Of a stretch of DNA of 64,000 nt, positions 37,710 to 49,700 are shown one piece after another. The DNA lies in the NCBI GenBank assembly GCA_025617745.1, contig CM046861.1, positions 14,438,283 to 14,502,282 on the forward strand, written 5' to 3'. Source of the DNA: Heliocidaris erythrogramma. Lineage: Eukaryota > Echinodermata > Echinoidea > Camarodonta > Echinometridae. Both the position numbers and the translations under genes were made by a program. Below the pieces are notes generated by a model that was not told the DNA's origin, did not search any database, and saw nothing but the letters and a program-made list of their open reading frames with translations. The number at the start of each line of letters is the position of its first letter. The first letter of the stretch is position 1.

Positions 37710-40700
37710 GTAAATATTCTCGGTTGCCTGCCACACATTGTGTTATTTCTTAGCATTACAGTAGCCTAATATATTCCTAGATATTGTAATAGTATAGGGA
37801 TATAGAGCGGCGTTAGGTTATTATGAAAAAGTGAGACAAGGGATTGAACATGTGTGGCATCACTGGCATGCCAGCAATAAATGCAGGGCGTCAAGTATAC
37901 GGTACGAGTATATGAATCAAGTACATGCACATTGTGTATGAAACATGTGATTTACGGCTCCGCCTGCGTGATGGACGTAGTCTAGTTCTGGACGTATATG
38001 TAATTATTTGTCCGGAAAACCCCGTGTGCGTGCACTCATCGTATGACAAAGACAATGACAACGATAACGACAATGACTCTGACAATGACAATGATATTTT
38101 ATTTCTTGAACATATAGAACCATGAACGGTTTAAAGTCCACTGATTCACTCCCCGTCCACAACTAGAATATATAGTTTATAGACGTACTAGTATGCAGAT
38201 ACAGACCTTGTCCAACAAAAGTACGTGACCCATGGTCTGAATATCCGGGCTGAAGATTATTCTTATATTATAATAAGCTCAAGCTAGCATGCGCTTAGTG
38301 CGCTTTATTTATATTTGACAAACTGTCATTTTGCAGGATTAGGTTTTACTCAATACATATTGTGTTTCATTTAAGTTTTAAATAAGAGTCTGTTTTGCGG
38401 ACTAGGGACGGCCGATACATATATAGTAACCACAGAACTCCTAAAGTCTTTAGGAGTTCTGTGATAGTAACTCTATGGGTCGATGATAGTCACGAGCTTG
38501 ATGGCTAGTCTGCGGGCACAGACGATAAAATTCCATATAGCCTTAGGCCCAGCCTAATTCTGTTGGTCTCTGGTTTAATATACAAGACTCTTTGGTTATA
38601 CCATGGAGATGGGAGAGTTATCATTCTGTGATAACTCCTTGGTTATACCCATATGTTATACCAAACAAGAGCAGCTGCGCGGCTAGGAGTGCAGTGAGAG
38701 TGAAGACCACTTTTACACTTTTACGCGTACGTCCGACCAATGAGTTATCTGTGATAACTCCTTGGTCCGACTGACAATAAGGATAAGAATCCATCGATTA
38801 GTTTGCAGGTACAAACTAATCGATGGATTCTCCTGTTTAGAAATGTTAGTCGTGTGACCAGTCGTTTGGCAGAATTAAGTTTAAGTCTGTCTAGGGCACG
38901 AATTTCGGGGGAGAGGATGGTGGTTGGATATGGGGAATAAGGCTCGTTTAATCATCCTCTGCAAGTATCACTTTCACAAGGATACATCTTCAAGTAGTCC
39001 AAAGTTCAATCTTGTTTTTTTAATTCATTCCCATACTTTTCTGGCCCTTTCTAATTGTTTAAAGGGAAATCCAACCTTCATGGCAAAATGCTCTGAAAGA
39101 AAGAGGAACAATCAGAGAAGCAGATTGGTGAAAATTGGAACGAAATCGGACAAGCAATAAGAAAATTATGACTTTTTGAAAGTTGTAATCAGTATATGAA
39201 GAGTTTCATTCCAAAAGGGATTAAATCCAATTTTTCGGGGGTTTCCAGTAAAAACAAGTTAGTTTTTTTTAAATTTACCACTTTTCCACTTTTCCACGTT
39301 CACTATTACATTTGTGTATATAATATATGTTAAGGCTATTGCATTAGACCATTTTAATAATGTTTAAAAAAAAATCTGGCAATACATTTCTAATTTTTTA
39401 TAATTTTAATTTTCGTGGATTAATTCCTATTGGAATGAAATTGTAGTCTTTTCAGGTGATTAACAAGTTTATCATGTTAAATTCAATACGAAACACATCA
39501 ATATTGCTGGTAGAGTGAAAATTTCATCTTTTTAAAATGTGTTTTGTTATTACAAAAAAATATTTCTCAATTTTTACCCCATTTTTTTTCTTCAAGTTAT
39601 AGCATCTTTCGGACTTCATTCCAAAAGGGATTAAATCCAAATAGCCTATAATTATATTCATTAAAATATTAAAATTTGTTAAAAATTATCAAAATTTTGC
39701 ACTGATGATCCAGATGCTGGGTAGATGCACCACAAGGAAACATGGTATAATTGAACAAATTCCTAATCACCATAGTGGATTTAATCCCTTTTGGAATGAA
39801 ACAGATTTGGATTTAATTCCTTTTGGAATGAAACATAAATTTTGAAAGTTTTTTTTTTTGTTTTGTTTTGTTTTAAAATGCCAAATATAGCACATTTGAT
39901 TCCCTTGGCGAGATACGCATATCTATCTTTAAAACTCAGTTTTGGTCAAAACTTGATTAAGTCCCTTTTGGAATTAAGCTCTTCATTATTATATATACAA
40001 AATTATGGGAATTTCAAATTGGCCGAATAATGTAATGTTACTGTGAAGTAACAACTCCCCCATTTGCCCCAACACACACAAAATGACTAAAATGTCATTT
40101 TTTTTTTCTTCAAAATGTATTGAGTAAATTACTCAGTAAGATCTTTTTCTGTCATGAGGACCTACAACAATATGCTATCTCCAATATATTTTGAGTACTG
40201 CCCCGAGGGTAAAGGCGCTGCGGAGATTTATGATATTTTTGTGCACGACAAACGGGAGAGTTGTCCGCAAGTATATGTAACAATTAATCGACTCACCAAA
40301 TTACCAATTTGAGATTCGCATAGATGTAGTGTTCTCATTATTATAGCATCCATAAATTTCTTATTGCTCGTCCGATTTCTTTCAAACTTTCACCATCCTG
40401 TTTTGTTTTTATTTTTCTGCTTGCACACAAATCATTTTATTACCATGGTTGGATTGCCCTTTACAGGTTTTAACAAATATATAGAATCATCATTTGTTAT
40501 TGTTGTTTTCTGCGGCAAACCTCAAATAATTCAGAGCACGTCAACAGGGCATCTTTTGTTTTTGAAGCCGAAATGAGTGAAGTAGGCCTAATATATACAG
40601 GAGACTTGAACGGTATATTCAGGCTACAGCTACCTAAAAGGGACAAAATTACTCATTTTAAAAGATTTGCTGACGGCCTATGAAAGTTCAAAATTTGCCA

Positions 40701-43700
40701 TCATATATTTTGTTAGGGGGCAGTCACATCTCCTCACACAAGACACGCCCCTGCATGTACCCATTCACCTGGTGGTCCCCTCTTAATATAACGAGTTGCG
40801 ACTGGTTCGAATCAATGTGAGTAGCTGTTACGGTCAGAAGAATTTGATTTTGATTTGATTTTAATTTATTTTCTTCTGCATGTTTCACATTTTACAAAGG
40901 TATAGGCATAATTCGACTTAAGTATAACAAATATAATTACAATCATATTCGGGGAAACAATGAGTATAAAATGAATAGGCGGTAGTAATTAATCTTAAAT
41001 TAACATTTGCCAACTTACTGATATTTTAATGAAAAGCAGAAGATGGACTGTCACTGTAAGCAAGTGCTTGATGATGTGGCAACCCAATCATATTCAGATA
41101 ATTAATATTTTTGGTGTGCGGAATGGATGACAAATTATATTATGACAATTATACTTTCCCCTTATAATTAATTTAAACTGCATGATACGTTTTTGATGGG
41201 AATGATGGAAAAAGGGGTTGGGGGCTAGTGCAAAAAAATAACTAAAAGTGAAAATAATGTTGATTTCAATAATCTAACTACAAACGTTAAGACGGTTTGT
41301 ATGGCATTGAGCTGATTCAGTGTAACTCGATAGCAATCTTTCTTTATTTCTAGCTATAAAAGCGGTGACAAGATTTGATGGAATCCGGTAATGTATTCCA
41401 TATATCTGAACCATGATGTCGTATAGATTATGTGCAATAAGTAATTTGGGATTAATCAAATGGAAATTGGCAGAGATACGGGTGGGATATAAATGAATTG
41501 CACTATTTTAAAAGCGTGAAAAAATCTTGGAAAGATTCAGGAAGTAATTTGTTTTTATATTTAAACATAAAAATACAGGTCTGGAGGGAATTGATGCCAG
41601 AAACTTTGAGTGTTTTTAATTCATTGAATAACGGGTCTGTATTTTCTAAATAATGAGAACCAGTCCAGGTTCTGATAGCCCTTTTCTGTAATTTACAAAT
41701 AGAGTCTATTTTTGCTTTCCCACAAGATGCCCAGACCATATTGCAGTAAGTTATGTATGGTAATATAAGTGCAATTTATAGCATGAAAAGAGTATTTTGA
41801 GGGAGATATTTTCTTGTTTTATACAATATACCAATATTTCTGGATATACAAGTACTTACATGACTTATATGTTGATTCCAATTCAGATTTTCATCTATAA
41901 AGACGCCTAAGAATTTTGTACATTGTTTACGATCTAGGGGTACATTATCAATCAATATGTTATACGGGAGATCATTAGCATGCGCGTTTGAATGTGTAAA
42001 GTAAATAAAATTAGTTTTATCTATATTAAGGGACAGTTTATTGCATTTAAACCAGGTTGATACTTTAGATAATTCCAAATTGAGTGTATCAATCAAAGTG
42101 TGTAATCTTTCATGGGAGTAAAATATATTGGTGTCATCTGCAAATAAGATAAAACGGGGCTAGTATTAATTATATCGTTAATGTATAAAAGAAAGAGGAG
42201 AGGTCCTAATATTGATCCCTGTGGAACGCTACATATCAGAAGGAACCTCATTGAATGCAACATATTGCTCCCTATCGGAAAGGTAATTTTTGAACCATAT
42301 ATGGGTCAGTCCTCGAATTCCATGAAGTTTTTGAAGTAAAATATCGTGATCGAGCGTATCAAACGCCTTAGACAAATCATAAAAATTCCAATTACGTATT
42401 TTTTATCTGCTATTGCTTTAGTTATTTTATCATACAAATGTACTAGAGCTAAATCAGTTGAATGATATTTCCTAAATCCAAATTGATTCATATTAAACAA
42501 TTCATGAATATTTAAAAAGTAGAGTCTTTTGTAAATAATTTTTTCGAGAATTTTTGATATGCTGGGAAGAATTGAAATTGGGCGATAATTCTTAATTTCA
42601 TAAGGATCGTCCTTTTTAAAGGAGAATTACGCTCAAAAATAAAGACGATAGTGTTCAAAGGTGTTATTTATTCCTACTTGTTAGACTATATGGCTTCGCG
42701 TCAAAATATACGAGATCGATACGAATCAAAAATTTTTCTGAGCAAAATTTACCATCTGCTAGCAATATGTATCGTCTGCTAGCAGCACATGGGGGCTGCC
42801 ATTTTGTTTGTGTACAAGAAGATTTTCTTAATCCAAATGCTCAACTGCCTTTTTCAAAATTAAAAACCCATTTGAGATTAAAAATATAGAATATATGTCA
42901 ATTTATTTTTAAACTGAAGATTTCCTTATATATTTCTGTTGAAAATCGATATTCGCTTAATAGAAATCTATTTTCTCGATACTGGACGTATGGGACGGAG
43001 CAAATTAATTCAAATTTTATGGATGCTTCTTCCCTGAGCATCTATAGCGACAAACTATGCATTCACCTGCTTTCGGATAATGGACTTGAAAAGTCAGAAT
43101 GCATGCTGCATATATTATGTTCTGCTCTGTTTGGCAAACCCAAGAAAATAGATTTTTGTTAAGCAAAACCAGACAATTTAAAAGTATCATTATAAAGATT
43201 TAATTTTTATAATACATGTAAACACCCACTTTATATTTTCCGTCACATATGGGATTTTAGGTAATGAAGAAAATCAATTTAGGATTTGGATTCAAAATAT
43301 CTTCCTGACTGGAACATTTCTCAGTGGTTCATGTACAACTCCAAATCAGCAAGAAAATGGCAGCCCCCATGTAAATGAATAGGAGACGATACTGGGTGTT
43401 GGAATATCTTTATTTATACCCTTTTCTGATATCTTATTAGAAAATGATTTAGGCCAATAAGTAGGAATATATTACACCTTCCAATATCAGTAAATTTGTA
43501 ATCAGGGCTTAATTCTCCTTTAAAGACCGGATTTACTTTTGCAATTTTTAGAGATTATGGAACTATACCCGTAGTTAGAGAGATATTAAATATGTAATTC
43601 AATGGGGAAACAATTGAATGTATGATCTGTTGAGGAGTGATGTACTTATCCTTTGCTTGTATTAAGACATTTAGTTATGTTGAATATTTCAGTGGGATTT

Positions 43701-46700
43701 GTTGGATTTAGGAAAAGGGATCGAGAAGTTGGTTCATTGAGATATTTAGTAAAATTTTCGTTTTGCTTGTCAAATTTGCGTGCAAGATTAGGACCAAGAT
43801 TAACAAAGTATGAATTAAATGTATTTGGTGCGTCATCAATATTAATGGAAGTATGATTTATAGTAAGATTATCCTTCGGCAATTCTTTCGATTTTTTACC
43901 AGTTAGTTTATAATTTTCATATTTGATTTAACTTTTTTTAATTTCTCAGAGTAATGCATTTTACGGGAATTTCGAATGATATTAGTTAATCTATTTCGAT
44001 ATTTCTTATATCTATTAGAGTTGCAAATAGTGGGGTTCTTGTAAAGTTTGTTTCTAGTATGAATAAATTTTAATATTGCCTTTGTTATCCAGGGCATTTT
44101 AGCATGTTTAGTTTTCTTTTTTTCAGTAATTAAGGGAAAATTCTTATCATAATAAAATTGTAATTTATTGTTAAAATATTCATACGCATTATCTGCATTT
44201 TGCTGAGAATATACATCCAACCATACCTCTTTAATCAAGTCATTTTTAAATGATTCAATTTTTTCAGGTGATTCTTTTCGAAAAGGAATCTGTTCAGGTT
44301 GGTCTCCACTTTCGGAGATTGCAAATATTGGAAGAAGGAGAAGGGGCCTGATTTTTGGCAAACTTTTGCAACATAAGAGGTATACGTTGCAAGTTCTAAC
44401 TTATATATAGGTATATATATTTCATGATTATATACTAGTATCTTTATTTCCTTTCAGTCGCCGTTATATTCCTGATGTATCTTGGATCTAATGACCCTGT
44501 TCAGATTGCTCCTGTTAACCCGAATGATCCGATCACGTTACCTCCGGGGGTCCACCGCAACGTCCTTATTGTTGGTAAGTGAGCCTGATCGGTAAAGTCG
44601 GGTTTTCACGGAGCACGCGAACGATTCGCGGAGGATGCGAATGTCGAAAAAATGGCAAACTCCAACATTCGGAGAAGTTTATCTCCGAATGTGTCGCGAA
44701 AATGGACCCGTAAACCATTCTTGCGCAGTTTGTGCGTAGTTCTTGTAGTTGTCTTGAGTTGATAGGTCTCTTCGTGAATTCTTCGCTGTCTAGTCGCAGA
44801 ATGAAGTCAGACAACTAGGCCATGCGCTTTATGTAGGCCAGACGTCACGTGGTGCGGATTTGCCACCAAACATGCGGCAAACGTGCGTGAGAACTTTGCA
44901 GAACTATGGCCACCCCACATACACGAAGAACATGAGACTAAAATACGAACCTGAGTTGACAGCTATCTTGAGTTGATCGGTCTCTTTTCTTGAATAATTT
45001 GCTGTCTAGTCGCAGAATGAAGTCAGACACCTCGGCCATGCGCTTTGCGGAAAACGTACGGCAAACTTCGCACCAACTCCATTAGAATGTTGCATGAGCA
45101 AACCTTCGCAAAACGTTCGTGAAAGCGTCGGTTTTAGTTCGGGAATACCTCCTGACATTCACAAATTAGTCGTCGCGAACGGTAGGCCAATTAATAGAGG
45201 GCCTCGGCATGAAAGGCTCGCGTTTGCTTCTTTGGCTAAGTCACCTGTTCTCAAGAAGTACGCGAACAGTTCGTGAATAGTTCGAGAAATGATTGGACGA
45301 ACTTCGCTCCTTACGCGAGACATGCGCGAGACATTCTCCAAACTGTCTGAATCTGTTTTGGGTTTCACGAAGATTTTGCGAACATCACGCACGTCGTGAT
45401 TAGGTCGTGCACATATGACGAATCTTTCCAGACATTTTCGAGAGCAAATCACAAAGTACTCACAACCCGCGATGCTGGAACGTTCGCAAGAAATTTCAAA
45501 CTTTTTTGAAATTCCCTCCGAACTAGAAACGACCCCGCGAACAATTTACGACGCTTCCTAACCCCTTCGTCATCACATTTTGTTCAGGCTATAAAACCTG
45601 TCACGCACACTGTAACTATGTAACCAGAATCATTTTTTTGTTTGTTTCATAATACTTCTGACATGCAAAATGTTGAGAAATAGTGTTTTTGTGTCATTCC
45701 TATATCGTGGATTTGGCCAACTTGTTTAGCAAAAGGTCAACTCCATTACCACGAGGTCTACTTAGGATAGGTGGCCAACTTGTACTAGTATTTTGTTAAT
45801 TCCTACTTGTATTATAGGTGGTGGTCCAGCGGGGTTATCCGCGGCGTTGGAGCTGGTAGAGAGAGGTTATAACGTGACCGTGAAGGAAGCCAGTCCTATG
45901 CTCGGTGGACGCCTCAAAACTACCGAAGTCGACATCCTGGGAGAAACGTTTAGAGTAGACCATGGCTTTCATTGTAAGTTTGATGATATCAGCAGAAGTT
46001 GCGGTGGTACATAATTATTACATGTATTACAATGGGGAGAAAACAAGAAGTTCGGGGGAAATAGTAGCAGGTTTCAACATCAACAGCCAAACATGCCTTT
46101 TTGAAACCTGTGTAGAAAGACCACCTGTCTGCCAAGACCACTTATTGTTTTTCATTTGAAGAGTGTTTCATCACATTGAAGCGTGTATCAAATGAACTTG
46201 TGCTTAAAAACCACCTGCCTATAAAGGCTATTTTTTGTCTTTCTTGAGTGGTCTTTACATACAAGTTTCAATGTTGTATTTTCTTTATGAGGAGCGGCCG
46301 GGGGTATATAGTAGTGGCTGTTTTATGGAGGAGTGTAGTGGCTGGCCTGTGGTACGTGTAGTAGCATTAGCAGTAGTCCTAGTGTTGGACAGTTGCACTA
46401 ACCGGCCCTCACACGGAAGCCTTCAGATTTCGAGTCTAATTTATTTCTCCTTTTCAGCATGGTTTTATAATTACCACACATTCAAAGACATACGGCATCG
46501 CTTAGGCATTGACGGCAACTTTCAAAGTTGGAGAGCAAATCACTTCCGGTTCAAGAACTACAAGGATGAGGTTTTGGAAAGCAAAGGACCTTATCCGTTC
46601 AATGTCATAGGTAAGGGGATCACATCCGAGCGACCTTAATAAAAATCAAAATGCATACATGATATAACAATAATATTTATGTGAGTTGTCATAAGTAATC

Positions 46701-49700
46701 ATTTGTATGAATATATTGCTGCAAAGAAGTGCAAACAATCGCAATTGTTGTGCTTATTACAGGCCCAGTATAAAGCCAAATACAGAAACTAAAAAGATTT
46801 CAAAAAAAAAATAATGTAAAATCGCCTTTCCGATAAAGTGAGAAAAAGAGAATTACAAGACGAAAAAGAGAGTCGATGAGAAAGAGAGAGAGAGAGAGAG
46901 AGAGATAAATGTAGAATGGGGAAAAGAGGAAAAATTGATTTATGCCATTGCACTTTGATAATGTAGTGATTTTCTTTTAACTTATCACTGATGCCCCCCC
47001 CCCCCCCACTTGATCTTTGCAGCTACGCTTTTGAAGAGCCCTAATTTCAAGGTGGCAGACATTTTTGACATCGTTCGTATCTCTGTTCGCTTTGCCTACT
47101 ACAATCATGACACCGTCTTTCAGAGTTACGGAAACATCACATTTGGTAGGTACAGAAATAAAATGTCCATTGATCGTGCTGAATGATGATCAAAGATGTA
47201 AATACAGTGTGTGTTTGTGTGTTTTAAAACTTTCTTTAGAACAGTATTTTTGACCCGTTGGTCAAAATTTTATAAATTTGGTATCAAAAGATACTTTTCC
47301 ATGGTAAAGACACTAAATTGTAGGTTTGGTCTTTCAGGGTTACACCATGTAATTTTTCAAGGAATAAGAGCCTTGAAAAGGGCTGATGAGCTCCGCTAAG
47401 AGCTCTGTGGTTCTCGACGTTACGATCAGTATGCCCGTCATCAGGAGAATTCTCCTGATCAGTATGCTCTGATCGTCTGACAGTCAGAGCTCACCAGCCC
47501 TTTTCTGGGCTCTTATTCGTCAAAAGATTATTTGGTGTAACCCTGAAAAACTAAACCTGCAATTCAAAGGTCGTATAGTTGAATTTGTAAATAACTTTGT
47601 TTTAATAATGTTTTCCCACAAAATTCGTTCAAATCATCATGGATGTAGATCACGATTGACTTAAAAAATGATCATTATCCAATTTTACTATGTGTCGTTA
47701 TGGCGCATTCCTTTGTGGAACACAAAGGCACTGTGTTCGTTAGCTGATGCCATAGCCCACCGTAGAGATCTGTGCCGTAGCCCCACCCCGCGGGGCGCAT
47801 ATTTCGGACAGACTGCTCGACAACGTTGCGCAACATGCATGCTCCGCCTGAGCCCGAGTTCTCTTGCGAGATTAGGTCAGCTTTGCGCAGTCCGAAATGG
47901 CATCAGTCCGACCATGAAGCTACAAACCAAATGTCCGACGCAATCGACACACAAATTCTCGAGTTAATGGGGCTTACGCAAATCTGACTTTCTTCACGGT
48001 CGCCCATATTTGCTCATTTTGTTTCATTTTCTGCCTAGATGAATGGGCTGAATTAGACGGATTACCTGCTTGGTTTGCTGATACCGTCCTCCGCCCAGCT
48101 CTCTCCGTAACCTTCAATGAGCGGAATGTGATCAATGCGGCAGAGATTCTGATGTATTCGCACTTTTATTTCACAGGAGACAGCAAGGTGAGACTTCAAT
48201 TCTATCACAGGCTAAGATACAGGGGGTATGGGACACGTGCCTCCCCTAATCGAATCGCGAATAAAGACAAAGCAGGAGAGAGAGAGAGAGGGGGGGGGGG
48301 GGGGTTGAGGGAAAAGGTAAGATAACAATAAATTGACACGACTCCCATCCATACCCTCCCCTCCCCTTACTATATGACCTTGTTCTCTCGCATTTCATCC
48401 ACTGCTTCCACCCCCCCCCCCCCCCAAGCTGGGAAGCACTACGCCACTGCCTTCTTGTTTAATATATTTTGTATGAATCATCCATGCTATGATTATTACA
48501 CTTTCGAATTATTCAAGAACCATATCATCTCAAAAACTCAAAAGATAAGATAATGCAATAGTGTTAGGTTGGACCTCTTAACAAACTTTCTTGTACAAGT
48601 CAACACACAGAAAGAACAAAGAGCTGCATCTTTCACCTCATGAAATAGTTTTTTTTAATCATTTTACCCATAGCCACTGAATATTTCATACTGTCATACT
48701 TTCTCATAACAGGCCGATCAACGTACGATAGCTACAGTAGACCATCGCACTGCTGTCTTTGACCCATGGGAACAGAGACTGGATTCACTCGGCGCTAAGT
48801 AAGCCTGTTCCATAAACGTTTTTATTAATAAGTTACACAATTTGATATATACTATACTGAAATCATTGATTTGATTGGCTGTAAGCGAGTTTGTTATAGA
48901 ATCGTGGCAGCTGTTATTTGTTGAACGGGGCGCGCCTGGCGAGATTGCCGGTGGCCATCAGGCATCAACAATGAAATGGGTGCATACTGGAGAAGGGGTT
49001 TGAATATGACGAAGAAAAGTGCATAGAGGGGTATTGCTTGGAAGAGGTCGAGAAGGACAGTTAAATTTGCTAATAAGCAATGGATTTAAGAACTGGTAAT
49101 TTTGTAAAGGTTTTCGACAAGGCTAAAGGGAATAGGTTTATGACAAAGAGAAATAAAGAATTTAACACATTTGCCGACAATTACCAACAGAAAATGACAT
49201 GTTTAATTTGTATTAAATGAGCAGGGTAAACGTTTTTAGTTCAATCTACTCATTCTTTGTTTCACAGGATAGAGACAAGTTCAAGTGTCACTGATCTTAG
49301 GTTCGATGGTAAAGACAGCCTGGTGTCTGGATTATCACGTGATCTAAATATTTCTTATGATCATGTGATATTGGCCGCCGACTTATCCGCCGTGAAAGCG
49401 ATCTTTACCGAAACAAGCCGCAACTTTCCGTACAACGAACGTCTCGCCTGCATTCAGAACAGGTTCCAGCGACTTCCCATGGCGTCGTCGTATAAGGTAC
49501 TCAGGGTATGGTTCGATAAACAGATCGCGTCGACACATCCCGCCATTTTGCAGACACCCGAATTCCATCCAATCAATTTGATTGTACAGTATCACCTGAT
49601 TGAAAAGAAGTCACGTGAGTGGAGCGTCCGCATGGGTGGTTCCATCGTTGAGTTTCATCTGTACGCTTGGGCGTATGGCGACGTGAGTGATGAAGACGTG

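Noticed and set aside
38431-38831. Possible CRISPR-like repeat array
   Set aside because: The hairpins differ in sequence and have no regular spacers; the window is clearly eukaryotic.
47668-47967. 99-codon frame in intron 5 of the CrtU-like gene
   Set aside because: It lies wholly between exons 5 and 6, is locally GC-rich and has no motif; probably a repeat.
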